DNA of 64,000 bases from Streptomyces lanatus (GTDB lineage Bacteria > Actinomycetota > Actinomycetes > Streptomycetales > Streptomycetaceae), in NCBI RefSeq assembly GCF_014655715.1, contig NZ_BNBM01000021.1, positions 118,595 through 182,594 on the forward strand. The letters are read 5' to 3'. Position 1 is the stretch's first letter. Each line of letters starts with the position of its first letter. The notes below the pieces were generated by a model. That model did no database searches, was not told the DNA's origin, and saw only the letters and a list, made by a program, of their open reading frames with translations. Below, piece after piece: positions 53,298-61,281 of this stretch. The position numbers and the translations under genes are program-made.

Positions 53298-54343
53298 CAG
53301 ACCACCGCCTCAACCGGCTCGCCGGCGTCGGCGGCCTGCTGCTCGCGGACCTCCTGCAGCCGGGCGGACACCCAGCCGACGGACCAGCCCGTGTCCTCGG
53401 CAAGCTGCCGCACCGAACGCTGCCCCTCACGGAAGGACCGCACGTAAGAGCGGGCTTCGTGCTCCGGCATCTTCGTGAACGGCGTGGCACCGTTCACGGC
53501 ACCGTTCACCGTCCCGGCCACCGTGTTCACGGCCACCTGCTCGCCACTCGCCCCGGACGCTGCCGAGACGGGTTCGAGAGCCTGGCGCTCACGCCGTGAA
53601 CGCTCCGCCTGCTCCTGCTGTTCACGCCTCAGAGCGTCCGCGCGCTGCTGGTCCTCACGACGCACACGCTCTTCGTATTCGCGCTGCTCACGCCGCATCT
53701 CCGCCTCACGGTCAAGGCGTTCACGCTCCAGCCGCGCTGTGTGCTCGCGCTCAGCGGACCGCTCGGCAGCCTCGCGTTCGGCCCGCGCGCGCTCCAGCCG
53801 TTCGGCGTGTTCGCGGGCGGACTGTTCAGCGCGTTCACGCTCCAGCCGCTCGTGTTCACGGCTCTCGCGCTCGCGCCGTTCACGCTCCGTCTGTTCGGCG
53901 GCCCGTGAACGCTCGATGCGCTCCACCGCCCGGCCGATCGCCCGCCGGTAGGCCAGCCCGGCTTCGGCGGTGACGATCAACAGCAGCGGCGCCACGGAGT
54001 GGACGGCCACGCCGACCAGATCGCCCTTGAGGGCACTGTCACCGATGTTGAGGAGCAACGTCATCAGCCCGGTCATCCACCGCAGCACCGCCGGCCACCG
54101 CCCGGAGCTGCCTCCGAGACGGGCCACGGTCGCATCCAGGCGGACCACGATCACCACGGCCGCATCGACCACGAGCGGCAGGATCGGCGCCGTCCACTCC
54201 CAGTCATCCGGCGTGACCCGCTCCACCAGCGGCGTGACCGTCAAGACCGAGAACAACACCGCGCCAGCGGTGATGGCCCACGTGCCCGCGGCGAGCGTCT
54301 TCTCGGCGGACTGGATCTGCGCCGGGGCCAGAGGCTCACTCAC
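53297..54343 (-). CDS. spdB: DUF2637 (SpdB-like) membrane protein with coiled coil
   Basis: A 348-residue protein. Four TM helices lie within the first 135 residues (TWAITAGAVLFSVLTVTPLV to HSVAPLLLIVTAEAGLAY). A highly charged Arg/Glu coiled coil spans about residues 140-260 (ERRERESREHERLERERAEQ is typical), and a C-terminal HTH (SVRQLAEDTGWSVGWVSARL) could contact DNA. Spd proteins of this class assist plasmid spread across septa and interact with TraB. TGATG and ATGA junctions couple it to both neighbours. Confidence 0.85.
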   Translation of the reverse strand: MSEPLAPAQIQSAEKTLAAGTWAITAGAVLFSVLTVTPLVERVTPDDWEWTAPILPLVVDAAVVIVVRLDATVARLGGSSGRWPAVLRWMTGLMTLLLNIGDSALKGDLVGVAVHSVAPLLLIVTAEAGLAYRRAIGRAVERIERSRAAEQTERERRERESREHERLERERAEQSAREHAERLERARAEREAAERSAEREHTARLERERLDREAEMRREQREYEERVRREDQQRADALRREQQEQAERSRRERQALEPVSAASGASGEQVAVNTVAGTVNGAVNGATPFTKMPEHEARSYVRSFREGQRSVRQLAEDTGWSVGWVSARLQEVREQQAADAGEPVEAVV

Positions 54344-54603
54344 GCCCCGACCCCCGAGGCCGGAGCCGACAGGTTGGTCAGCCCCACCCGCGCGGCCAGC
54401 GCCTTGCGGCGCGCCCGGCGGATGCGGCGCTCGTCAATCTCGGTCGGCGTGCGGTCGAGGGTGACGATGTGCGCGTCCAGCAGCTCGATGTCGGCGAGGA
54501 TGACCGGCATCTCATGCTCGATGGCGTCCAGCTCCGCGTCCGTCGGCTCATTCCAGTCGGCGAACGCGGTAACAGCGGTCTGAACAGTGACGATGTCGCT
54601 CAT
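54340..54603 (-). CDS. DUF6284 family protein
   Basis: An 87-residue helical protein: FADWNEPTDAELDAIEHEMP, then LDAHIVTLDRTPTEIDERRI and RRARRKALAARVGL. I recognise this as the DUF6284 type that accompanies spdB in AICEs; function unknown. Its stop overlaps the spdB start. It is the first gene of the long leftward transfer/replication operon, so its promoter should lie in 54604-54640. Confidence 0.8.
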   Translation of the reverse strand: MSDIVTVQTAVTAFADWNEPTDAELDAIEHEMPVILADIELLDAHIVTLDRTPTEIDERRIRRARRKALAARVGLTNLSAPASGVGA

Positions 54604-55066
54604 TGGGTCGTGGTTCCTTTCGCAGGGGAACGGCCCGAACAGCGGCTCCCGGGTGGCACCCCGGGAGCCGCGCCGTTGAAGTCGGAACATCCGGCTCCCC
54701 TCAGCGCTGCTCGTGCGAGACGAGCAGCGGAGGCAACCGGCCGCAGCAGTTGAGCTGCGGAGGGATGGGGACGAGCAGGTGCGCGGCCTTGCAACCGAGC
54801 GGCCGTCACTTCAGGGGAGACGGCTCAGAAGCCCACGTATTCGCGATGTCAAGGAACGACCAGCACGGGGCTCGCGGCGCGCGGCCGAAGCCGCCTTCCT
54901 GCCGAGCTGTCCCGAACTGACCGGTCTGGAAGCAGCCCAAAGAAGGCCCCTTCCGTCTCGCTGTCCTAGGACTGCGAGCGACCTGAGATGAAGATGGCAC
55001 GTAGTCCTAGGACTGTCAACAGTCCTAGGACTGTGCTTCACTGGTTCAGGTCGAGAGGAGTTCTGC
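54604..55066. promoter_or_regulatory. Divergent control region of the element
   Basis: A 463-nt gene-free gap between the leftward transfer operon and the rightward GntR gene. It has a hairpin CGGCTCCCGG/CCGGGAGCCG (54643-54670) just upstream of the DUF6284 gene and the GntR operators (below) at the right end. The middle carries no recognised feature. Confidence 0.55.
54963..55033. promoter_or_regulatory. Three AGTCCTAGGACT operators (KorSA-type)
   Basis: The palindrome GTCCTAGGAC occurs at 54963-54972 and, extended to AGTCCTAGGACT, at 55003-55014 and 55021-55032. The last two are 18 bp apart centre to centre and end 34 bp before the GntR start codon, so they should be autorepression sites. 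Confidence 0.75.
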
Positions 55067-55861
55067 GTGGCACCGAAGTGGCGCGAGCTGGCGGACAGGT
55101 TCGCGGAGCAGATCAAGGGCAGTCAGTACCCGCCGGGCGCCCAGTTGCCCCAGATCAGAGAGCTAGTCGAGGCAGGGGAAGGCTCAAAGGAGACCGTCCA
55201 CAAGGCCTACAAGGCCCTGGAGGCTGAAGGCCTCGTGACGTCGACGCGCGGACACGGCACCGTTGTGCGTCCGCGTGCTGCGCTCAAGCGGCTGGGTATC
55301 GCCCGGTACGACAAGGCGAAGTGGCGCGACGGTGACGAAGTCGCGTTCATCGCTGACCGCGTCGCATCGGGACGCGCGTACAAGCGCCACGAGCAGACGC
55401 AGACCGTGAGCCGTGTCGAGGCAGACAGCCTCGTAGCGGAGGGGCTGGGTGTCCCAGTCGGCTCCGAGGTGTACGCACGCGCCCGACTCGTGAAGGAAGG
55501 GGTGCAGCCGACTCACACCCTGACCAGCTACTACAGGCCGGAGCACGTCGAGGGGACACGCATCGTCGACCCCACCCCGGGCCCCGCCGGCCGTGGCGGC
55601 GGATACCGGGTCCTCTACGACGCCGGATACGAGATCGACCACATGAGAGAGGCCCTGTTCGCCCGCATCCCGACAGCGGACGAAGTGCAGCTCCTGCAGC
55701 TCCCCGCCGGTGAGCCTGTAGTCGAACTGCACCGGACCACGTACACCGCAGATGGCACGGTGGTTGAGTTCGCCGTGGGCGTCCACGCGGCTTCCCGCTT
55801 CGCGTGGGAGTACGACTTCAAGGTTCCCGACTCGGCACAGGACAGGAAGGGACAGGAATGA
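55067..55861 (+). CDS. GntR/UTRA transcriptional repressor (KorSA-like)
   Basis: A 264-residue GntR-HutC regulator. The winged helix is ELADRFAEQIKGSQYPPGAQ, then SKETVHKAYKALEAEGLVTS and TRGHGTVV. The UTRA effector domain follows, with VGSEVYARARLVKEGVQPTH and the C-terminal VELHRTTYTADGTVVEFAVG. In pSAM2 the equivalent KorSA represses the activator pra and holds the element in the chromosome. The GTG at 55067 has GAGAGGAG upstream. Three palindromic operators lie before it. Its stop overlaps the next start (ATGA). Confidence 0.92.
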   Translation: MAPKWRELADRFAEQIKGSQYPPGAQLPQIRELVEAGEGSKETVHKAYKALEAEGLVTSTRGHGTVVRPRAALKRLGIARYDKAKWRDGDEVAFIADRVASGRAYKRHEQTQTVSRVEADSLVAEGLGVPVGSEVYARARLVKEGVQPTHTLTSYYRPEHVEGTRIVDPTPGPAGRGGGYRVLYDAGYEIDHMREALFARIPTADEVQLLQLPAGEPVVELHRTTYTADGTVVEFAVGVHAASRFAWEYDFKVPDSAQDRKGQE

Positions 55862-56532
55862 TCTCGGCACAGGCATGGGCAGATGCTCGACTCCTGTGGG
55901 ACTACCACTTCATGCACCACGACCCACGGCCGTGTTCGGTGGCGGTGGGGCTGGGCAGCCATGACCTCGGTGTGGCCGACGTGACAGCGGAGCTGTACCA
56001 CCAGGGCATGGCTCCGGTCATCGTCTTCACGGGGGCCACCAGCCCCACGACCAAGGCGCGCATGCCGCGCGGTGAGGCTGTCCACTACCGAGAGCGGGCG
56101 TTGCAGCTAGGGGTGCCTGATTCCGCCGTGCTTCTGGAGCCGCGTGCCACGAACACCGGCGAGAACATCGAGTTCTCGAAGGCGGTGCTGGCAGAGGCCG
56201 ACGTCAAGGTCTCGTCCGTCCTGCTCGTGACCAAGCCGTACGAAGAGCGGCGCTCGTACGCCATGATGCGGAAGCTCTGGCCCGAGGTCGAAGTGGTGTG
56301 CGCGTCCACGCCGATGGGCTTGGAGGAGTATGCCGACTCCATCGGGGACGCTCGCATGGTGATCGACATGATCGTGGGCGCCCTGCAACGAGTGCTCGTC
56401 TTCCCGAGGTTGGGTCTGGCCATCGAGCAGGACGTACCAGACACCGTCGTAGCCGCCTTTGAGCGGCTGTGCGTCGAAGGCTTCACTAGCCGACTCATGC
56501 CGACGGATGTTGTTCCCCGCCCCGGGACGTGA
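55858..56532 (+). CDS. YdcF/DUF218-like protein
   Basis: A 224-residue soluble DUF218 protein: PVIVFTGATSPTTKARMPRG (the GxG and Arg-Thr region), EAVHYRERALQLGVPDSAVL, ATNTGENIEFSKAVL and LLVTKPYEERRSYAMMRKLW, all typical of YdcF/ElyC-type proteins, whose E. coli member binds S-adenosylmethionine. It is translationally coupled to the GntR gene. pSAM2 has a NUDIX gene (pif) near this position; here a different fold occupies the slot. Confidence 0.85.
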   Translation: MISAQAWADARLLWDYHFMHHDPRPCSVAVGLGSHDLGVADVTAELYHQGMAPVIVFTGATSPTTKARMPRGEAVHYRERALQLGVPDSAVLLEPRATNTGENIEFSKAVLAEADVKVSSVLLVTKPYEERRSYAMMRKLWPEVEVVCASTPMGLEEYADSIGDARMVIDMIVGALQRVLVFPRLGLAIEQDVPDTVVAAFERLCVEGFTSRLMPTDVVPRPGT

Positions 56533-56592
56533 TGTCAGGGCAGGAATCTGCCCAACCTGAGCTCCGGTCTTCACTTTCTCTGCCTCATCAAG

Positions 56593-56633
56593 GCCCGCGC
56601 ACAGCCGCGGGCGCGCGCCGCCTCTGCGGCGCG
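56593..56633. terminator. Tandem hairpins between the YdcF-like gene and the S8 gene
   Basis: GCCCGCG (56593-56599) pairs with CGCGGGC (56606-56612), directly followed by CGCGCCGC (56614-56621) pairing with GCGGCGCG (56626-56633). They lie between converging genes and mark the change from GC-rich element DNA to less GC-rich cargo. Confidence 0.65.
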
Positions 56634-56733
56634 GCCTGCCTCCTGTCTTCGCCCCGGCTGGCCGCGCTCGGCGGCGCGCTCGGCGGCTGTGGGCATGGAG
56701 TGGGAGAGACCCTCTGTGGCTGGGGCGGTCGGC

Positions 56734-59058
56734 TCAGGTCTGCGTTCGCACCTGAGTCGTAACCGGTACAGGAAGCGCTGATAGAACTGGGAACTCTGAC
56801 TGCGCCAGCTGGTAAACCGGAATTCCAGAAAGGGACGTTACTGTCACCAGGAGGGTGAAGTCCACCGGCGCTGCGCCACGGGTAAGGACACCACCAGTCC
56901 GCGTCAGGTATTCGACGTCCAGCCGTGGAAGCCAGAGGCTCCCAGCTTGGAGGCGATCCTGCCCCTGCATAACCGTTTCCCATTTTCCCCCACGGCGCCT
57001 GCTAGCTTCGGAAGCTTTGGGCCCGATTTTCTGGGAGCGCGACACTGGATTCTTGCTGCGAATCCAACCTTCCTCCTCCAGTTCGGCAGCTCTTTCCGGT
57101 TCGTCATGAATATTGACCTTCACAGGACGTGAAGAATTATCCGGATCACGGAAGGAGTACATCGCGGCATGCGGCCTGAGTGTAAATTCGAGGCCCGATT
57201 CCGTGTACTCGACCGCCTCAGTTGGGTCCGTGGGGGATGCATAGGCGAGAGTCCACCTGACCTTCACCCTTCCCCGATCGAGGCCCTCAGGCACGGGAAG
57301 CTGAAATCCCAATATCTGATCACGCTCGACGGACGCCTGATAGATGACGGTGACCTCGTTGCTGTCACACCAGAGAGCCGAAGCATGGTCGCTAATGAGC
57401 CTTCCATGTCCGGTACTTAGGTTCGAGTCAGCGTGCGACTCTGCGAAGTGGACCGCGAACGCCTTGAGCGCCGAAGCACTAGCCCGGTCCCCAAGCTCGC
57501 CAGATAACACAGCCAGCTCGTGTGCAACGAGGGGTGCCGCGTAACTTGTTCCGCAGTCATACGAGATTCTACCGTCAGCCCTCAAACGAGCAAACGGCAT
57601 TTGATCGTCGCCCCCGAACGCCATGACCGCCGGCTGTATCAGGGCCCCAGGCCGCCCAGGACCGACAGCACTGTATGCAGCCCGGGTCCATAACGCCTCA
57701 GGGTACGGACGATCACAAGCTCCGACGCTGAGCCCATTGACCATATCAGCCGGAACCATTATTCGGTTTTCGCTGGTCTCGCCGTTGTTTCCGACGGCAG
57801 TAACGAAGAGAATATCCCTTTCGTAGGCCAGACTATCGAGAACCGCCGTCCACCGATGCGGTTCACCATCGTCGACGGAAACTTCCGGCCCCAGACTGAG
57901 ATTGACGATCATAGCGTCGTCTTCCGTGACCTGCTTCTGAATCTGATCCAAAAGCCAATAGAGCTCGGTCCCATCCTCAGCTGGTCCGGGAATGCACCGA
58001 TAGTGAGTAGCCCGGACTGGCGGCTTCGACAGCTGTTGCCCCGGCTGCACGTTGCCATAGAGAACGGCTCCCGTAACAGCACTACCGTGCTCAATGCAGC
58101 CGTAATCAGGATTCTCGGTCGTAAGATGCACCTGATTAGCAGAGCCTGCAAAGTATTCGCCGCCATCATCTATTCCGGCGTCAAATATCAACACCTCAGG
58201 CGCAGTCGGGTCAGCGGCCGGAGGCGCAGGTCGCGCTACTCGCGGTGCCGATCGAAGCGGTGATGTAGGAACAGGACGAATCCGCGGCATACGCCGGATA
58301 GAACGAAGAGGGTTGAAGGCGGCAGCCTGCTCCGCTTGCCCTTCAGGCAAAAATACAGGGACGAAGGTCAACCCGGCGACAACATCGCGGCGCGTAGCCG
58401 CTACTTCCCCACCTAGGCTCGCAATATAGTCTTCAAATTTTCGGAAGAGACTGCTAGTCATCGGCTGACGACCCGATCCAGGATTATCCGGATCAGGGTG
58501 AAGAACCGCCTCGTAAACGACTCGAGAATGGTCCGAATCAGCAGTGTCAGCCCGCGAATCACGTAAAACCTCCTCGCGGCGAGGTAGGCGTATTTCCGAG
58601 AATTGGCGCAGCTCCTCCGCAGCAGCTTTTTCGGCGCGGTTGAGATCGACGCCCTCAAGCATACTAGCCAAGCGAGCCAGGCTTGAATCGTCGCCAGCGA
58701 CAATCAGGGACTTGGTGGCCACGTCAGGCGTAGTGCCGCTCCGGAGTGTGAAATCTGCAGTAGCCGGACGAGATCCCAGGGGAGTGAGACCTAGCAGTTT
58801 AACGAGACGGTCGGGAAAGTAACTGTTAGCGAGGAAGTTCGGCAACAAAGTCGCCTCGAAGACCACATGTTCGGCTCGTAATGCAGAATCAATCCTCACT
58901 GCAGAGTCCCGGAGCGAACGGGCCTGTGGACCAAGGATCTCCCTGGTTTCCTCCATCGAGAATGGATAGAACTTGTTTCCCCCTCCTGAAACTCGATCCA
59001 CCATTTCGGACATCTGCTCGCCTCCGACGAGGATTCGCCCGCCCGACTTCTGACTCAT
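56734..59058 (-). CDS. S8 (subtilisin-like) protease, cytosolic, with large N-terminal region
   Basis: A 774-residue protease without signal peptide or TM segment. Catalytic residues by motif: Asp293 in EVLIFDAGIDDGG, His324 in CIEHGSAVTGAVLYG, oxyanion Asn in FVTAVGNNGET (about 424) and Ser505 in DCGTSYAAPLVAHELA. Residues 1-280 (including FEATLLPNFLANSYFPDRLV and SLFRKFEDYIASLGG) match no family I know and may be a recognition or autoinhibitory region. After the protease, about residues 560-774 contain a beta-rich domain (GFQLPVPEGLDRGRVKVRWT). RBS GGGGGGAT precedes ATG 59058. Partner of the AAA gene, 25 nt upstream. A+T-rich relative to the host. Confidence 0.88.
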   Translation of the reverse strand: MSQKSGGRILVGGEQMSEMVDRVSGGGNKFYPFSMEETREILGPQARSLRDSAVRIDSALRAEHVVFEATLLPNFLANSYFPDRLVKLLGLTPLGSRPATADFTLRSGTTPDVATKSLIVAGDDSSLARLASMLEGVDLNRAEKAAAEELRQFSEIRLPRREEVLRDSRADTADSDHSRVVYEAVLHPDPDNPGSGRQPMTSSLFRKFEDYIASLGGEVAATRRDVVAGLTFVPVFLPEGQAEQAAAFNPLRSIRRMPRIRPVPTSPLRSAPRVARPAPPAADPTAPEVLIFDAGIDDGGEYFAGSANQVHLTTENPDYGCIEHGSAVTGAVLYGNVQPGQQLSKPPVRATHYRCIPGPAEDGTELYWLLDQIQKQVTEDDAMIVNLSLGPEVSVDDGEPHRWTAVLDSLAYERDILFVTAVGNNGETSENRIMVPADMVNGLSVGACDRPYPEALWTRAAYSAVGPGRPGALIQPAVMAFGGDDQMPFARLRADGRISYDCGTSYAAPLVAHELAVLSGELGDRASASALKAFAVHFAESHADSNLSTGHGRLISDHASALWCDSNEVTVIYQASVERDQILGFQLPVPEGLDRGRVKVRWTLAYASPTDPTEAVEYTESGLEFTLRPHAAMYSFRDPDNSSRPVKVNIHDEPERAAELEEEGWIRSKNPVSRSQKIGPKASEASRRRGGKWETVMQGQDRLQAGSLWLPRLDVEYLTRTGGVLTRGAAPVDFTLLVTVTSLSGIPVYQLAQSEFPVLSALPVPVTTQVRTQT

Positions 59059-59083
59059 TTATCCCCCCGGGAAATTGCGCCTA

Positions 59084-60283
59084 CTACGCCTTTGTCACTT
59101 TTTCCTGCGAAGCCAAGGCTCGACTTACTGTCGGGTGACTTACACCTAGGATGCTAGCGATCTTTCGTTGCGAGTATCCGAGTGACTGATGTGCAAGACG
59201 AATAATTTGCGATCGGACTTCTGTGTCCGTTTTCGCCTGCTCACGCAGCGAGACCATGGCATAATTAGCGACTCGCTCGGGAAATCCTCCTAGGCTTCCG
59301 TCTTCGACGATCACTTCGCGCGCGAATCCATTCACGAGCTTGACAATGTCGGAATGCGACTTACCCTCGGTCGCGAGCGCCAACAGAGAAATACAGTCTC
59401 CGTCAACGGATGCAGCCACCATGACCGGAATTTGACCTACGAGACTTTTCCGTTGCTCACATTCAGGCATCGGCATTTCGATTTTTACGTCGAAGCGCCT
59501 GGCAATGGCCGAATCAACCAGATCTAGGTGATTAGTGGCAGCGACCAAGAAGCTGCCAGCTGGCCAACGGTCGAGCTCCAACAACAGTACGTTGACCAAC
59601 CGCTTAAGTTCGCCAACATCAGTGTTGTCGTCTCGCCGTTTCGCCAAAGCGTCAAATTCATCTAGGAATAGAACGCACTCTGTTTCTGACGCGTAATCAA
59701 GTACCGCCCTCAAGTTTCGCCCAGTTCGCCCCAGATAGCTCGACATCACGGAGGCCAAATCCACTGCAAGAAGCGGTTGCTTCATTTGCTCGGCGATGTA
59801 CGCAGCAGTCATGGACTTACCCACGCCTGGGGGGCCACTCAACAGAACGCTGCGAGACGGCTGCAGTCCCGCTTCTAGGAGTCGCTCCCGCAGTGGCCGC
59901 TCAGCAACGATCCCGTCAACCTGCGCTCTGCAAGCATCATCGAGCACGGGCCCTGGACTTGAAGACGTCTCCACCGAGCGCAGCAACGTTTGGTTAGTCT
60001 CTGGGTCTCGGGGCAGATCGGCCCCGGCCGGCGGCCTCCACTCGGCGCTGCGAACCGCGCCCCCTCGGAGGGGGGACCGTTCAGGCAGAGCCGTGAGCAG
60101 GGCTCTTAACTCTGCCCGGAGGGCGACTGCATGCCCAGAGACTGTGGGCGGCTTTCGCATCCACCGCCTGCATAGCTCCCTCACAGCCTGTTCGTCTGAC
60201 TTGAGGGCAGCCGACATTAGCTCAAGCAGTGCGCGTTCCGTGTCATCTAGGCCCGACCAGCTGCCATCCTCCGGCTTACTCAT
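59084..60283 (-). CDS. AAA+ ATPase with C-terminal helix-turn-helix
   Basis: A 399-residue protein. About 100 helical N-terminal residues precede a classical AAA module: Walker A SGPPGVGKSMT (150-157), Walker B CVLFLDEFDALAKRR (204-211), sensor 1 AATNHLDLVD, arginine finger AIARRFD. This resembles FtsH/spastin-like unfoldases. The last 50 residues form an HTH (SQRKIASILGVSHPTVSRAL) so the ATPase may also bind DNA, perhaps its own promoter. It lies 25 nt upstream of the S8 protease gene, suggesting a two-component ATP-dependent protease. The start is ATG 60283 or, less likely, 60328. Codon usage is clearly less GC-biased than the host's. Confidence 0.88.
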   Translation of the reverse strand: MSKPEDGSWSGLDDTERALLELMSAALKSDEQAVRELCRRWMRKPPTVSGHAVALRAELRALLTALPERSPLRGGAVRSAEWRPPAGADLPRDPETNQTLLRSVETSSSPGPVLDDACRAQVDGIVAERPLRERLLEAGLQPSRSVLLSGPPGVGKSMTAAYIAEQMKQPLLAVDLASVMSSYLGRTGRNLRAVLDYASETECVLFLDEFDALAKRRDDNTDVGELKRLVNVLLLELDRWPAGSFLVAATNHLDLVDSAIARRFDVKIEMPMPECEQRKSLVGQIPVMVAASVDGDCISLLALATEGKSHSDIVKLVNGFAREVIVEDGSLGGFPERVANYAMVSLREQAKTDTEVRSQIIRLAHQSLGYSQRKIASILGVSHPTVSRALASQEKVTKA

Positions 60284-60344
60284 GCCGGGCAGGTTACCAA
60301 CTGGTTTATGCGTCTGACCAGGCCACATGCGTCAACTGGTACAT

Positions 60345-60375
60345 GTGGTTCACTCACAGTGCGTACATGAACCAC
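60345..60375. promoter_or_regulatory. Inverted repeat upstream of the AAA gene
   Basis: GTGGTTCA (60345-60352) and TGAACCAC (60368-60375) are an 8-bp perfect dyad with a 15-bp centre, in the 106-nt gap between the trypco1-like and AAA genes. Closer to the AAA start, ATGCGTC and AACTGG are each repeated (60299-60340). Confidence 0.55.
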
Positions 60376-60389
60376 GGCGACACCGCTGA

Positions 60390-60731
60390 TCAGCGACTCC
60401 AGCGCGCCCTCACTTCGAAAGTAGAGTCGGCTTTCACCTTGCCCACGAGAGGAACGCCACCTTCACCACTGAGAGATACCCCGAACTTCACCTCCAACTC
60501 GTCCGGAGCAGCGTCAGCGAACCGCTCACGAATCGCCGCTGACACGTCTTCGCAGGTCTGAACTATGGCATCGCCCACTTGGCGAAGGTTGGTCAGCGCC
60601 TGCTCTGGGGTCCCGCGTCCCCTGAGAATCTTTGACTGATCAAAGTTGTCGACAGCAAGTGGAGTTACTTCCACCAGGAATACCGACTCACTGCCATTAA
60701 TTCCGACCGCTTTGTACACGTCCACCCCCAT
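60390..60731 (-). CDS. Trypco1-like (CU044_2847 type) protein
   Basis: A 113-residue beta-rich protein. The C-terminal part ELEVKFGVSLSGEGGVPLVG, KVKADSTFEVRARW is the signature of the trypsin-co-occurring domain 1 (trypco1); the central helix DAIVQTCEDVSAAIRERFAD is also typical. Trypco domains were described by comparative genomics as partners of trypsin-like proteases in NTP-dependent conflict systems; here the neighbouring protease is a subtilisin instead. Start at 60731 (MGVDVYKAV); an alternative GTG two codons on has GGGG just before it. First gene of the leftward cassette. Confidence 0.75.
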   Translation of the reverse strand: MGVDVYKAVGINGSESVFLVEVTPLAVDNFDQSKILRGRGTPEQALTNLRQVGDAIVQTCEDVSAAIRERFADAAPDELEVKFGVSLSGEGGVPLVGKVKADSTFEVRARWSR

Positions 60732-61281
60732 GTGGGCTGATCCATTGCAGCCCGATGATCTCGCATCTGTCCTCTTCGGCGCAGGAGTTGGATCAATCCG
60801 TTCTGAAGTTTTGGCCGGTTACCGTTCTTTGGCTTGAATGCGTAGCCTGTGTCAGTACCTCTGCTCTTGGCACCGACAACCGCGAAAGCTGCTGCACCTC
60901 ACACGGCCCAACCAGAGTCATGGAGGGCTAAAGGAACGCTCACGCCAGGATCAGCAGCGTTGAGTGTCTACCTGCGTGACAACGCAGCCACACAGCGACG
61001 GACAAGCACGCACCCCTGTGGACCATCACAGCAGGCGAGAAGCACACATGACCAAGGTTGGACGCCCACTCAAGTTGCTTCGGGACGAAGAGGTCTCGCC
61101 CTCAGTACCGAGTCCGTGGGCCATGCGTGGGCCAGCGTCTCGCAAAGGGAGCCGAACCGGCGCTCCCATGCAGGTCAGATAGGGTTTCGCCTCTGATTCC
61201 GCAGCGGCCTTGAAAGCCGTTCCCGTTGTGCTGGGCGCCGCCTACCCCTGGACTGTAGGGGCAGGCACCGAAGCAGGCGCC
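60732..61281. other. Gene-free 550-bp stretch with candidate right attachment site
   Basis: Between the trypco1-like gene and the restriction enzyme gene. A few short frames exist but none has coding character or an RBS. It contains the candidate attR described next. Confidence 0.5.
61079..61095. mobile_element. Candidate attR core (17-bp match to tRNA-Pro)
   Basis: TTCGGGACGAAGAGGTC is identical to 42688-42704 in tRNA-Pro (anticodon loop, 3' anticodon stem and variable-loop start), in the same orientation. A complete attR should continue with the tRNA T-arm and acceptor 3' strand; here the match stops after 17 bp. Confidence 0.4.

Larger units (their letters stand above)
42688..61095. mobile_element. 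Actinomycete integrative and conjugative element (AICE), pSAM2 type
   Basis: The gene order is that of AICEs: int-xis next to a tRNA, replication module, traB with spd genes, and a GntR (KorSA-like) repressor. There is no relaxase or type IV secretion, consistent with double-stranded transfer by TraB. The left end is in tRNA-Pro; the right end is proposed at 61,095 and could lie beyond the window. Cargo: PAPS-reductase-like gene and the trypco1/AAA/S8 cassette. Confidence 0.8.

Noticed and set aside
60849..61196. 115-codon rightward frame in the gap right of the trypco1 gene
   Set aside because: No RBS, no recognisable family, Ser/Thr/Ala composition; the gap seems non-coding.
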